A stretch of DNA of 64,000 nt. Source: Bog-159 sp963738345 (lineage in GTDB: Bacteria > Acidobacteriota > Terriglobia > Bryobacterales > Bryobacteraceae). Location of the stretch: NCBI GenBank assembly GCA_963738345.1, contig CAVTWI010000002.1:2170001-2234000 (forward strand). Direction: 5' to 3'. Position 1 is the first letter of the stretch. Every line of letters begins with the position of its first letter. A program made the position numbers and the translations under genes. The notes below the pieces were generated by a model. It was not told where the DNA came from. It worked only from the letters and a program-made list of their open reading frames with translations, and did not search any database. Below, piece by piece: positions 14,787-23,384 of the stretch.

Positions 14787-15946
14787 CCGAGGAAATCAAT
14801 GATGTCCAGCCAGCCCAAAAACCGCGCAGGAAAAACAAATGGTCACCAGAGAAGAGAGAGGCAGCGAAGGAAAGGATGCGGCAGCGTAATGCCGACCCGG
14901 CCTTCAAGGCGAAGATGAAGGCGGTTCATGCCGACCCGGCCTTCAAGGCGAAGATGTCCGAGCAGATGCGGCAGCGTCATGCCGACCCGGCCTTCAAGGC
15001 GAAGATGTCCGAGCAGATGCGGCAGCGTAATGCCGACCCGGCCTTCAAGGCGAAGATGTCCGAGCAGATGCGGCAGCGTAATGCCGACCCGGCCTTCAAG
15101 GCGAAGATGAAGGCGGTTCATGCCGACCCGGCCTTCAAGGCGAAGATGTCCGAGCAGATGCGGCAGCGTCATGCCGACCCGGCCTTCAAGGCGAAGATGT
15201 CCGAGCAGATGCGGCAGCGTAATGCCGACCCGGCCTTCAAGGCGAAGATGTCCGAGCAGATGCGGCAGCGTAATGCCGACCCGGCCTTCAAGGCGAAGAT
15301 GAAGGCGGTTCATGCCGACCCGGCCTTCAAGGCGAAGATGTCCGAGCAGATGCGGCAGCGTCATGCCGACCCGGCCTTCAAGGCGAAGATGTCCGAGCAG
15401 ATGCGGCAGCGTCATGCCGACCCGGCCTTCAAGGCGAAGATGTCCGAGCAGATGCGGCAGCGTCATGCCGACCCGGCCTTCAAGGCGAAGATGAAGGCGG
15501 TTCATGCCGACCCGGCCTTCAAGGCGAAGATGTCCGAGCAGATGCGGCAGCGTCATGCCGACCCGGCCTTCAAGGCGAAGATGAAGGCGGTTCATGCCGA
15601 CCCGGCCTTCAAGGCGAAGATGTCCGAGCAGATGCGGCAGCGTCATGCCGACCCGGCCTTCAAGGCGAAGATGAAGGCGGTTCATGCCGACCCGGCCTTC
15701 AAGGCGAAGATGTCCGAGCAGATGCGGCAGCGTCATGCCGACCCGGCCTTCAATCCCCTCGCCTCTCTCTCTTCAAAACAGAGGGAGGAATATGACCTGC
15801 TTACCAAGAAAGGCGGCTACACACGCGCTGAAGCGCTGGAGATCATTGCCGAGAGGCCCACCAAGCCCAAACCCGACAGCTTGGGCACTTTCGTCCCGCT
15901 GCCGGCGCTCGATTTTGGCACCGATGAGTTGGAGGTTCGGGACTGA
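14783..15946 (+). CDS. Basic tandem-repeat protein, 387 residues
   Basis: Starts ATG at 14783 inside the VRR-NUC stop. Residues 1-36 are a basic leader (KPRRKNKWSPEKREAAKERM). Residues 37-318 are 18 tandem units that share ADPAFKAKM: 12 long units ending SEQMRQRH or SEQMRQRN (17 residues) and 6 short units ending KAVH (13 residues). The last 65 residues are unique (SSKQREEYDLLTKKGGYTRA and a helix-turn-helix-like part). Similar short DP-F-A-K/M repeats occur in nuclease-associated modular proteins, but I know no function. The repeats are helical, positively charged and nearly identical at the DNA level. Confidence 0.7.
   Translation: MTEEINDVQPAQKPRRKNKWSPEKREAAKERMRQRNADPAFKAKMKAVHADPAFKAKMSEQMRQRHADPAFKAKMSEQMRQRNADPAFKAKMSEQMRQRNADPAFKAKMKAVHADPAFKAKMSEQMRQRHADPAFKAKMSEQMRQRNADPAFKAKMSEQMRQRNADPAFKAKMKAVHADPAFKAKMSEQMRQRHADPAFKAKMSEQMRQRHADPAFKAKMSEQMRQRHADPAFKAKMKAVHADPAFKAKMSEQMRQRHADPAFKAKMKAVHADPAFKAKMSEQMRQRHADPAFKAKMKAVHADPAFKAKMSEQMRQRHADPAFNPLASLSSKQREEYDLLTKKGGYTRAEALEIIAERPTKPKPDSLGTFVPLPALDFGTDELEVRD
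14891..15736 (+). repeat. Coding tandem array, 39- and 51-bp units
   Basis: Exactly 846 bp: three 192-bp blocks (short-long-long-long) from 14891, then three 90-bp blocks (short-long) from 15467, followed by a partial unit at 15737. All units share a 27-bp core coding ADPAFKAKM. The only difference noticed among long units is one base that changes the last codon between CAT and AAT. Such identity implies recent expansion by unequal crossing-over or slippage. Confidence 0.95.
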
Positions 15947-16179
15947 TGACCCACCTCATCCTCAATCCCCCGCGCGAAGACGTCGCCAAGTTCGGCACGC
16001 TCGCCTATGTGACACCGGAGGAACGCGCGCGCATTCTTGCGCTGCCCTTCGGCGAAACCCCGCGCGCCATCAAGAATCTCGAGCGGGACTTGAGGGACGC
16101 ACGGAAACGCCGGGGGGGGGGGGCAGGCTGTATGGCTTTGAATGATGCCCGCGCACTGGCCGGAGGGTTTGCCCCATGA
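15946..16179 (+). CDS. Phage hypothetical protein with a G12 run
   Basis: Begins MTHLILNPPREDVAKFGTLA, overlapping the previous stop by one base, with a helical middle (EERARILALPFGETPRAIKN). At 16112-16123 a run of 12 G codes three glycines after KRR and is followed in this frame by a tail that ends in an ATGA overlap with the next gene. With 11 G the protein would instead end RLYGFE at 16145. Which tail is native is uncertain, and slippage could produce both. Confidence 0.55.
   Translation: MTHLILNPPREDVAKFGTLAYVTPEERARILALPFGETPRAIKNLERDLRDARKRRGGGAGCMALNDARALAGGFAP
16112..16123 (+). repeat. Homopolymer of 12 G
   Basis: A run of 12 G inside the 3' part of the preceding coding region. Runs of this length are prone to slippage in replication and to counting errors in sequencing. 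Confidence 0.9.
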
Positions 16180-16460
16180 CGCCCCGCGCCGTGTTCCATC
16201 GGAAAGAATTGCCCCCACGGGGCCGCCTGGGTGCCATGGTGCTGGAGATGACCTCTGCCCCGCGCACAAGCCGGGAGGAGTGGGAGCAGGATTTGAAGAA
16301 CCAAGGCTTCTCGAAGGCGCTTGCGTTCATCAAGAGCATGAACGGCTGTAGCGTCGAGGAAACGCGCACCGCCATTGAGAACTGGTACGCCTGCGGCACG
16401 TTTTGCGCGGATGAGCGGGCGTGGCTTTATGAATTTTACGGGTGGGAGTGTCCGATATGA
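16176..16460 (+). CDS. Phage hypothetical protein, 94 residues
   Basis: Starts by ATGA overlap. Visible segments are EWEQDLKNQGFSKALAFIKS and AIENWYACGTFCADERAWLY; the latter has two cysteines and many aromatic residues. No family recognised. It is part of the tightly packed rightward early operon. Confidence 0.55.
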   Translation: MTPRAVFHRKELPPRGRLGAMVLEMTSAPRTSREEWEQDLKNQGFSKALAFIKSMNGCSVEETRTAIENWYACGTFCADERAWLYEFYGWECPI

Positions 16461-16594
16461 AGGTGCTCCCCCATCACGGATTCACGAAAGGTAAGGGCAG
16501 CGGTCGCTCCGTTTGCACGTTCTTTCCCTCGCGGGATGTGCGCCCTTGCCGATATTCACCAGCGGGGATGCGAGGAAAGTCATGGAGTTGCTGA
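16457..16594 (+). CDS. Possible 45-residue protein
   Basis: ATG at 16457 overlaps the stop of the previous gene and the frame runs to TGA at 16592, overlapping the start of the next. Arginine- and serine-rich with three cysteines; no domain. Supported only by the overlap pattern. Confidence 0.3.
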   Translation: MKVLPHHGFTKGKGSGRSVCTFFPSRDVRPCRYSPAGMRGKSWSC

Positions 16595-17097
16595 AGAAAC
16601 TTTTGGGCAGATTCTGCCGTTCACCGGATGTCATTATCGGCAGCCGCGACAATCCGTATCTGCTGCGCTGGCATGTGATTCCGCGTAATCGTTTCTTCAA
16701 CATCTATCTCCACAAATTCCTACGGGACGATGACGACAGGGCGCTACATGATCATCCATGGCCGAGCTGTAGCATCATCCTGAAGGGCGGCTATATAGAG
16801 CACTTGCCTGCTGGTATCCAGAAGATACGCAGATGCTTTATCCCGTATTTCCGTCAAGCTCGTCAGGCGCATCGAATAGAGTTAATCCGTTCTTTCTGGT
16901 GTGTCTCGGATTCCAGAGTCGCGCGCCCGGATAATACTTCACCGGCTCTCTCCACGTGGTCTCTATTCATCACCGGCCCGAAAATGCGCGAGTGGGGATT
17001 TCATTGCCCCAAGGGATGGGTTCACTGGAGGGTGTTTTGCAGCCCGCATGATACGACCGTCAATGAACCCGGTTTGCTTGGGAGGGGATGCGAATGA
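16582..17097 (+). CDS. Cupin-like phage protein, 171 residues
   Basis: Start at 16582 after GAGGAAAG. The phrases NPYLLRWHVIPRNRFFNIYL, HKFLRDDDDRALHDHPW, SIILKGGYIEHLP and later FHCPKGWVHWRVF have the histidine spacing and strand pattern of a cupin. It is a recurring phage early protein; the ligand is unknown. The histidines in HDHPW and the tryptophan-rich end suggest metal binding, which is inference. Confidence 0.65.
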   Translation: MELLKKLLGRFCRSPDVIIGSRDNPYLLRWHVIPRNRFFNIYLHKFLRDDDDRALHDHPWPSCSIILKGGYIEHLPAGIQKIRRCFIPYFRQARQAHRIELIRSFWCVSDSRVARPDNTSPALSTWSLFITGPKMREWGFHCPKGWVHWRVFCSPHDTTVNEPGLLGRGCE

Positions 17098-18029
17098 GAG
17101 CCTACGGCAAACTCGAATCCGGTTTCTGGCAGAACCAGAAAGTCCGCAAGCTTACTGATGCGGCAAAGCTGCTGCTGACGTACATTTACTCCACTCCGCA
17201 CGGCAATTCGGTAGGCTGCTTCGTGCTGCCCGACGGCTACATCATGGCGGATATGAACTGGCCTTCGGAACTGGTTAGCAAACACGTTCTGGAACTCGTT
17301 GCGGAAGGGTTTATAGAGCGGGACGCTCCCACCAATCTGCTCCGTATCGTCGGCTGGTTCGATCACAACACCATCGAAAATGACAATGTCGCAAAAGCTG
17401 CTGTGAAGACGATTAGAAGCCTTCCAGTGTGTGCCGTTAGCATCGCATTATTCAAGGACTTAAACACGATTTCAAACAGGTTCCTAAACCCGTATCTGAA
17501 CGAGTTGCGTAACGTGTTCGGCAACGGGTTCCTTAACCCAGAGCCTAAGCCAGAGCCAGAACCAGAGCCTAAGCCAAGCAGTAGCCCGATGCCCGCCGCG
17601 CCACCGCCGCCGGATTCCAGAGTTCTGGTGATTCGAGCCTTCGACGAAGCGAGGGTGGAGGTATTTGGCGAAGAGGCCCGACGTGCATTTCCCGACGCCA
17701 CGGACGCGGTTTATGCACAGCGCTTCCTGGCCACTTGCCCTGACCCGGCGTGGCTGAAGTCGTTCTTCCTCGAGCGCATGAGCGGAATGAAGCGGGATGG
17801 CGGCAAAACGCCCAAATCGCTGCGATATTTTGAGGAAGCCGTGCCGGAGGGTTATGCGCGCTTCCTGGCGGCAAAGGACGCGCCGCTGCCTAAGCCTGGG
17901 ACGCGTGGCGCATCAGCCAGCTCGGAGTTCAAACCATCTCACGCTGGGAAGACGCGGAGCGATGTCATCGCGCAAACGCTCAAAGGCAATGAGGCGCTGC
18001 AGAAATTCCAGCAGGGGAAACCGGCATGA
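17088..18029 (+). CDS. Phage replication-type winged-helix protein
   Basis: 313 residues from 17088 (17094 is an alternative ATG after GGGAGGGG). Residues 1-100 (YGKLESGFWQNQKVRKLTDA, ELVSKHVLELVAEGFIERD) are a winged helix as in phage replication initiators and primosome loaders. A Pro/Glu/Lys linker (EPKPEPEPEPKP) separates it from a helical C-terminal region. Position between the early switch and terminase fits an O/DnaD-like replication protein that recruits helicase. Confidence 0.65.
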   Translation: MRMRAYGKLESGFWQNQKVRKLTDAAKLLLTYIYSTPHGNSVGCFVLPDGYIMADMNWPSELVSKHVLELVAEGFIERDAPTNLLRIVGWFDHNTIENDNVAKAAVKTIRSLPVCAVSIALFKDLNTISNRFLNPYLNELRNVFGNGFLNPEPKPEPEPEPKPSSSPMPAAPPPPDSRVLVIRAFDEARVEVFGEEARRAFPDATDAVYAQRFLATCPDPAWLKSFFLERMSGMKRDGGKTPKSLRYFEEAVPEGYARFLAAKDAPLPKPGTRGASASSEFKPSHAGKTRSDVIAQTLKGNEALQKFQQGKPA

Positions 18030-18253
18030 CCCTATCGCTCATCTTGCTCGTCATCCTGCTCTGGTGCTGCAGCGTGGTCTCGCTAGGAGCCATGCTGGTT
18101 CTGGGGAAGAAAATTGAAAGCGTATCTATCGCAAGCCTCGCGTACTTCGTCCTTTCCTGTCCGTTGGTGATAGCTCTGGGGGTATTTATAGCCCCATTTT
18201 GGGTGTTCAGCGAGGAGGCTGAGAAGCACATCATTTGGAGGCGCAAGCAGTGA
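18026..18253 (+). CDS. Small membrane protein, 75 residues
   Basis: Starts by ATGA overlap. Two hydrophobic stretches (LSLILLVILLWCCSVVSLGA and LVIALGVFIAPFWVF) and a charged end (EEAEKHIIWRRKQ). Function unknown. Confidence 0.55.
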   Translation: MTLSLILLVILLWCCSVVSLGAMLVLGKKIESVSIASLAYFVLSCPLVIALGVFIAPFWVFSEEAEKHIIWRRKQ

Positions 18254-18311
18254 CGGCATTGGTTTAAAAACATCGGGGCAAATGATGAACAACAAAACGG
18301 AGGACGACACC

Positions 18312-19043
18312 ATGGGAGCAGTAGCGGAAATAGCAGTCAACACGGCGCCGCCCTTGGCGATGGGGAAACTTTCCCGCAAGGAGCGCAAGCGCCTGCTCAA
18401 GCAGCAGCCCGTGGTCGAGCCCGAAGTCGCCGAGGCTGAGACGAAAGATTACGTAGGCGCGTCAGATTACGGCTCTCCTAAGTTCCGCGAAAAGCTCCTG
18501 GCCATAAATGCGCTACGTGAAGAGGAAACCGGCCTCAACAATCGCAAGCGCCTGCGGGCGATCGTGCAGGTGCCGCTGGATTACTACGCGCTGCAAGGCT
18601 GGATATCACCCCGGCAGTATGCCGCGGGCAAGGAATTCCACTTGCTGTGGTACTACGGCGCGGAGAAGAGCGGATTTGCGCAGATGAAATACACCAACCA
18701 GGGCGGCGGCGGTGAGCGCGAGGTCAATGCCATCCTTTCAGACAAATACCAGCGCGCGAAACACGCCATCAATGGCCTCGTGCAGGCGCTCATCTGCTAT
18801 AAGGTTTGCTGCTTTGGCGAATGGGTGCTTCAGATCAAGCCCGCTGACCTGAACGATAAAACCGTAGGCAAGAACCGGCGCATGAAGCTGCTGAAGGATG
18901 CGCTCACGAACCTTGCCGACTTCTTTCACCTGCCGCTGGATATGAAAGACACCCTCGCGGTCAACGAGCCCGCCAAGGGGTCAAACGCGCCCGCTGAGGA
19001 CTCTAAATCGCTTCGCGGTCACATCAACCTCAACAGGATGTAA
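18312..19043 (+). CDS. Candidate late regulator, 243 residues
   Basis: Start at 18312 preferred because GGAGG lies eight bases before it (18282 is the alternative). A basic N-terminal region (GKLSRKERKRLLKQQP) is followed by a helical core: LDYYALQGWISPRQYAAGKE, FHLLWYYGAEKSG, and YQRAKHAINGLVQALICYKV. The core resembles DUF6456-type and antiterminator-like phage proteins that sit just ahead of terminase. A role in late gene control is inferred from this and position. Confidence 0.5.
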   Translation: MGAVAEIAVNTAPPLAMGKLSRKERKRLLKQQPVVEPEVAEAETKDYVGASDYGSPKFREKLLAINALREEETGLNNRKRLRAIVQVPLDYYALQGWISPRQYAAGKEFHLLWYYGAEKSGFAQMKYTNQGGGGEREVNAILSDKYQRAKHAINGLVQALICYKVCCFGEWVLQIKPADLNDKTVGKNRRMKLLKDALTNLADFFHLPLDMKDTLAVNEPAKGSNAPAEDSKSLRGHINLNRM

Positions 19044-19106
19044 AGAGATGGTGCGTGAACCTCAGCGGCACATAAATAGATATTGCGCGATGCGGGAGGC
19101 GATGGT

Positions 19107-19367
19107 ATGGTTCCGGGCAAGATGAACGAAGTGTCATCGAAAGCCAACCCAAGTGGCTTCTCCCGTATGCGCTTCAAGCACGCCACTGTCTCTTACGCCG
19201 TTACCGGCCCCTCCTGCAACATCGAGCGCCTGCTGGTTTACCTCGGCCGCATCGAGCCGCGCCCGGTGCGCAGCGCCGAATGGCATGAAGAGCAGAAGGC
19301 AAAGCAGCGGGTATACGAAGAGGGCAGGCTCAAGCACTACGAGCGTGTCGGCATCAAGCGCACATAG
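19107..19367 (+). CDS. Phage hypothetical protein, 86 residues
   Basis: Start at 19107 after GGGAGG. Begins MVPGKMNEVSSKANPSG and continues with a strand region (MRFKHATVSYAVTGPSCNIE) and a basic helix (QKAKQRVYEEGRLKHYERV). No family recognised; it precedes the terminase genes. Confidence 0.55.
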   Translation: MVPGKMNEVSSKANPSGFSRMRFKHATVSYAVTGPSCNIERLLVYLGRIEPRPVRSAEWHEEQKAKQRVYEEGRLKHYERVGIKRT

Positions 19368-19402
19368 GCGCATACACACTAACAACCGATTGAACCGCGA
19401 TT

Positions 19403-19948
19403 ATGGGTAAGCTCACCCCCAAGCAGGAAAAGTTCTGCCAGAAATACATCGAAACCGGCAACGCCAGCGAGGCATACCGCCAGTCATATGACGCGGGGAA
19501 GATGAAGCCGGAGACGATAAACCGCAATGCGCATGCGCAGCTTGGAAACAGCAAGATCGCAGCAAGAATTGGCGAGCTGAAGCTCAAGCTCGAAAAACGC
19601 CACGAAATCACCGTTGACCGAGTCCTGAAGGAATACGGCAAGCTGGCTTTCCTCGATATACGCAAGGCGTTCGATGAATTCGGCAATCTCAGGCCGCTTC
19701 ACACTATGGACGACGATACGGCGGCGGCAATCGCGGGACTCGATGTGGAGGAGCGCATCCTCGCCGGTGAATCTGGCGATGCCGAGATGATTTCCGTGCG
19801 CGTGAAAAAGATAAAGCTGTCGGACAAGCGCGCATCGCTCGATAGCATCGCCCGCTACCTCGGCATGTTCAAAGACAAGGACACGACGCCTCCCGAGAAT
19901 CATTCCACCGTCATCGTCCTTCCGGCCAATGGCCGCGATACAAATTAA
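19403..19948 (+). CDS. terS: Terminase small subunit
   Basis: 181 residues beginning GKLTPKQEKFCQKYIETGNA, then SEAYRQSYDAGKMKPETI, the Terminase_2 pattern with the helix-turn-helix used to recognise packaging sites. A helical middle follows (RIGELKLKLEKRHEITVDRV). It overlaps the large subunit gene by 20 bp. The subunit marks phage DNA for packaging. Confidence 0.9.
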   Translation: MGKLTPKQEKFCQKYIETGNASEAYRQSYDAGKMKPETINRNAHAQLGNSKIAARIGELKLKLEKRHEITVDRVLKEYGKLAFLDIRKAFDEFGNLRPLHTMDDDTAAAIAGLDVEERILAGESGDAEMISVRVKKIKLSDKRASLDSIARYLGMFKDKDTTPPENHSTVIVLPANGRDTN

Positions 19949-21284
19949 GCCCCAGCCGGGCCCCCAAGAGTCATTCCTCGCTACGCCAGCGGATATTGCG
20001 ATTTATGGCGGTGCGGCAGGTGGTGGAAAGTCGTTCGCGCTGCTCATGGAGCCTCTGCGGCACGTGGGGAACAAGCATTTCGGCGCGGTGATATTCCGGC
20101 GCACCAGCCCGCAGATTACCAACGAGGGCGGTCTATGGGATGAGGCGGCGAAGCTCTATCCTCTCATCGGCGGGCGTCCGAGGGTCGGCGACCTTGAATA
20201 CCGCTTTGCCTCTGGTGCATCTGTTGGTTTCAGGCATTTGCAGCACGAGGCGACGAAGTACGACTGGCAAGGCGCGCAGGTGCCGTTTATCGGTTTCGAC
20301 GAGCTGACGCACTTCACCAAAGAGCAATTCTTCTACATGATGTCGCGCAACCGCTCGACATGTGGAGTGAAGCCTTACATCCGGGCAACCTGCAATCCTG
20401 ATGCGGATAGCTGGGTTGCAGAATTCATCGCGTGGTGGATTAACCAGGAGACGGGCTTACCGATTCCTGAAAGAGCAGCCGTCATCCGCTACTTCGTTCG
20501 CATCAATGATGCGGTGCTCTGGGGTGCAAGTCACGAAGAGCTTCGCGAGAAGTACGGCGCGGATGTTCAGCCTAAGTCGGTCGCGTTCATTCCCGCAAAG
20601 CTGACCGACAATCCGGCGTTGATGCAAGCCGATCCCGGCTACCTTGCAAACTTGATGGCGCTGGGCGCTGTCGAGCGCGCGCGGTTACTGGGGGGCAACT
20701 GGAAAATCAGGCCAGCCGCTGGTCTCTATTTCAAGCGTCACTGGTGCGAAGTGGTGGACGCGGCTCCGGCGGGAGTCCGCTGGGTGCGTTACTGGGACCT
20801 GGCGGCGACGGAGAAGACCGAGTCAAACGACCCGGACTGGACGGAAGGCATCAAATTAGGACGCGATCCCGCCACGAAGATTTATTACCTGGCCGACTGG
20901 ACGCGCATGCGCGAATCACCGCTCAAGGTCGAGCAGGCGCTTAAGAATACCGCTTCGGCCGATGGCATCAGTGTCGCTATTGGCATTCCGCAAGACCCGG
21001 CACAGGCCGGAAAGTCGCAGGCGGAATATCTCATCCGGCAATTGTCGGGATATAACGCGCGTGCGCGTATCGAGCGCGGTGATAAGCCCGTCAGGTTCAG
21101 TCCTTTCTCGGCGCAATGCGAGGCCGGAAACGTGAAAATAGTGCGCGCTCACTGGAATTCGGCACTCTTCGACAATCTCGAGGCCTTTCCCGACGCAGCG
21201 CACGACGATACGGCGGATGCCTGTTCAGGAGCGTTCGGAATGCTCCAAACCGGAACTACAACCGTAACGCCGCTTCGGCTCTAA
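19929..21284 (+). CDS. terL: Terminase large subunit
   Basis: 451 residues. Walker A is GGAAGGGKS at 27-35; Walker B is FIGFDELTHF; a coupling motif ATCNPDA follows. The nuclease half has acidic clusters in VRYWDLAATEKT, IPQDPAQAGK and AHDDTADACS, as in RNase H-type packaging nucleases. It pumps DNA into the procapsid through the portal and cuts it. Confidence 0.95.
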   Translation: MAAIQIKPQPGPQESFLATPADIAIYGGAAGGGKSFALLMEPLRHVGNKHFGAVIFRRTSPQITNEGGLWDEAAKLYPLIGGRPRVGDLEYRFASGASVGFRHLQHEATKYDWQGAQVPFIGFDELTHFTKEQFFYMMSRNRSTCGVKPYIRATCNPDADSWVAEFIAWWINQETGLPIPERAAVIRYFVRINDAVLWGASHEELREKYGADVQPKSVAFIPAKLTDNPALMQADPGYLANLMALGAVERARLLGGNWKIRPAAGLYFKRHWCEVVDAAPAGVRWVRYWDLAATEKTESNDPDWTEGIKLGRDPATKIYYLADWTRMRESPLKVEQALKNTASADGISVAIGIPQDPAQAGKSQAEYLIRQLSGYNARARIERGDKPVRFSPFSAQCEAGNVKIVRAHWNSALFDNLEAFPDAAHDDTADACSGAFGMLQTGTTTVTPLRL

Positions 21285-21309
21285 CGATTAACCAGAAAAG
21301 GATATCCCC

Positions 21310-21858
21310 ATGACGGCAACTGAAAACGAGTTCTTCGGCAATGGCTCCGCGAGCTTCGGCCTTGAGGGCAACATTTCGTGCCAGCCGAGCGCAGGCATCA
21401 ATCCTGCTGCTACTGGCGCGGATAACGTGCTTGCCGTATTCAGCATTCCGGCCAACTCGTTTGACCAGAGCGGGCGCGGTATCGCCATCAGCGCAGCGGG
21501 TGCTTTTGCCGCCAATGCCAATACCAAGCGCGTGAAGATTATCATCGGTGCAACCGCCGCTGTCGTTGGCCAGACGATAACCGGGGGCACCACGATTGCC
21601 GACACCGGCGCGGTTACCACCAACGGCGCGGGCTGGCAGCTTGGCGCAGACGTATTCAAATATGGCGTGGCTGGCTCCAACACGCAGACGGGCATCCACA
21701 ACCAGGCGCAGATGGGCGGCGCCGTAGGCAGCCTGCTCAGCCCCGCGGCACTCACGCTCGTGGAGAATGCACCTATCCTCGTGGCGGTGACCGGCAATGC
21801 CACCACTGCTGCGACGGACATCACGCTTAACCTATTCGAGGTTAACGCCACGAACTAA
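21310..21858 (+). CDS. Probable virion protein, 182 residues
   Basis: Ala/Thr/Gly-rich, strand-rich sequence (GRGIAISAAGAFAANANTKR, VVGQTITGGTTIADTG) ending TDITLNLFEVNATN. It lies between terminase and portal genes. The composition fits a decoration or fibre-like protein on the head; no family recognised. Confidence 0.55.
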   Translation: MTATENEFFGNGSASFGLEGNISCQPSAGINPAATGADNVLAVFSIPANSFDQSGRGIAISAAGAFAANANTKRVKIIIGATAAVVGQTITGGTTIADTGAVTTNGAGWQLGADVFKYGVAGSNTQTGIHNQAQMGGAVGSLLSPAALTLVENAPILVAVTGNATTAATDITLNLFEVNATN

Positions 21859-21893
21859 GGCCAAATCCCAAGCTTACTGCCGGTTCCCGCACC

Positions 21894-23294
21894 ATGTCCG
21901 ATAACGATGATGTCGCCAAGGCTTCAGCAGCGGTCAGCGACATGGCGGCCGAATGGTTGCTCATTCACGATCTCATGGGCGGCACAAGCGCCATGCGCAG
22001 GGCCGGCACGAAGCATATGCCACAGTGGCCTGCAGAGGAAAGGGCGGCATATGACGCCCGGCTGAAGACGGCAACGCTTTTTCCCGCTTATGCGCGGACG
22101 GTCTCGGTTTTGACCGGCAAGCCCTTCAGCAAGCCGGTAACAATCAGCGACGATATCCCAACCAAAATCCAGCAGCTGCTGGAGAATATCGACCTTGAAG
22201 GCCGTAACCTTCATGCTTTCGCCGCCGATCTCTTCAGCAATGCGCTGGGTTACGGGCTGTGCGGCATTCTCGTCGATTGCCCGCCGGCGCAGGGTGCAAA
22301 GACAGCAGCCGATGAAGCCAGGCTCGGCGTGCGCCCTTACTTCGTGCATGTGAAGCACCATGCGATTCTCGGCTGGCGCTCCGAAAAGCGCGGCGGCAGC
22401 ATTATCCTGACGCAGTTGCGCCTGATGGAGTCGGTCGAGGAGCCGGATGGCGCTTTCAAGACAAAGAGCGTGCAGCAAGTTCGTGTGCTCGAAATCGGAA
22501 AGTGGACGACGTACCGAAAGACAATCGCCAACGCGCAGGAAATCTGGGTGGAGCATGCTTCGGGCAAAACGACGCTCGACGTGATTCCCTTCATCCCGGT
22601 CTATGGATTCCGCAAGGATTTCATGATTGGCACGCCGCCCATGCTCGAGCTGGCCCATATGAACGTCGAGCATTGGCAGAGCAAGAGCGACCAGCAGACT
22701 ATTCTGCACGTTGCGCGCGTGCCGATGTTGTTTGCCAAGAATATCGGCGCGGACACGCAAATCGTGGTCGGAGCCGGAGCCATGATCAAGTCGGACACGC
22801 CCGATGCCGACGTGAAATATGTCGAGCATAGCGGCAAGGCCATCGAGGCCGGCCGCCTCTCGATTCTCGATCTTGAAGACCGCATGCGCCAGGTAGGCGC
22901 GGAGCTGCTCGTCATCAAGTCGGCCAACACCACCGAAGTCCAGACGATTTCCGATAACGAGCAGGCCATGTGCGACCTGCAGCGCATCACGCAGACGCTG
23001 GAGAACGCGCTCGACCAGGCCATTCACCTGATGGCGCGCTGGATAAAGCAGCCCGAACAGGGCCACGTCAGCATCTACAGCGACTTCGGGGCATCAACGC
23101 TGGCGGAGGCTTCCGCGCAAATGCTCTTTGAGATGAAGGCGGATGGCTCGCTCAGCCATATGACGCTGCTCAATGAACTCAAGCGCCGGGGCATCCTTAG
23201 CCCCGATCTCGACCTCGACGCCGAAATCAAGCAGGCCAAGGTCGAGCGCGCTGAGCTTGCGGATATGCAGCGCAAGGAAAACGACAACATTTAG
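21894..23294 (+). CDS. Portal protein, DUF4055 type
   Basis: 466 residues. DMAAEWLLIHDLMGGTSAMR, YLPRA-like AYDARLKTATLFPAYART, VSVLTGKPFSKPVTI and ALGYGLCGILVDCP follow the DUF4055 portal family found with P22-like coat proteins. Twelve copies form the ring at the head vertex through which DNA passes. The C-terminal region is helical and charged. Confidence 0.85.
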   Translation: MSDNDDVAKASAAVSDMAAEWLLIHDLMGGTSAMRRAGTKHMPQWPAEERAAYDARLKTATLFPAYARTVSVLTGKPFSKPVTISDDIPTKIQQLLENIDLEGRNLHAFAADLFSNALGYGLCGILVDCPPAQGAKTAADEARLGVRPYFVHVKHHAILGWRSEKRGGSIILTQLRLMESVEEPDGAFKTKSVQQVRVLEIGKWTTYRKTIANAQEIWVEHASGKTTLDVIPFIPVYGFRKDFMIGTPPMLELAHMNVEHWQSKSDQQTILHVARVPMLFAKNIGADTQIVVGAGAMIKSDTPDADVKYVEHSGKAIEAGRLSILDLEDRMRQVGAELLVIKSANTTEVQTISDNEQAMCDLQRITQTLENALDQAIHLMARWIKQPEQGHVSIYSDFGASTLAEASAQMLFEMKADGSLSHMTLLNELKRRGILSPDLDLDAEIKQAKVERAELADMQRKENDNI

Positions 23295-23384
23295 ACGGAA
23301 TTGCCGCAACGGCGGATGCCACGCGGTGCAACGGGGTCGGATGACTCCACAGACGGCCGGATGGCCGGGAAAGCGTAGTGCCTT

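Noticed and set aside
14843..15736. A 297-codon open frame on the minus strand across the repeat array
   Set aside because: It is a mirror of the tandem repeat on the plus strand, whose gene has start, overlap with the nuclease gene and a unique C terminus.
14891..15736. Regular repeats that might suggest CRISPR
   Set aside because: Units are in-frame coding repeats with no unique spacers, and no cas gene is near.
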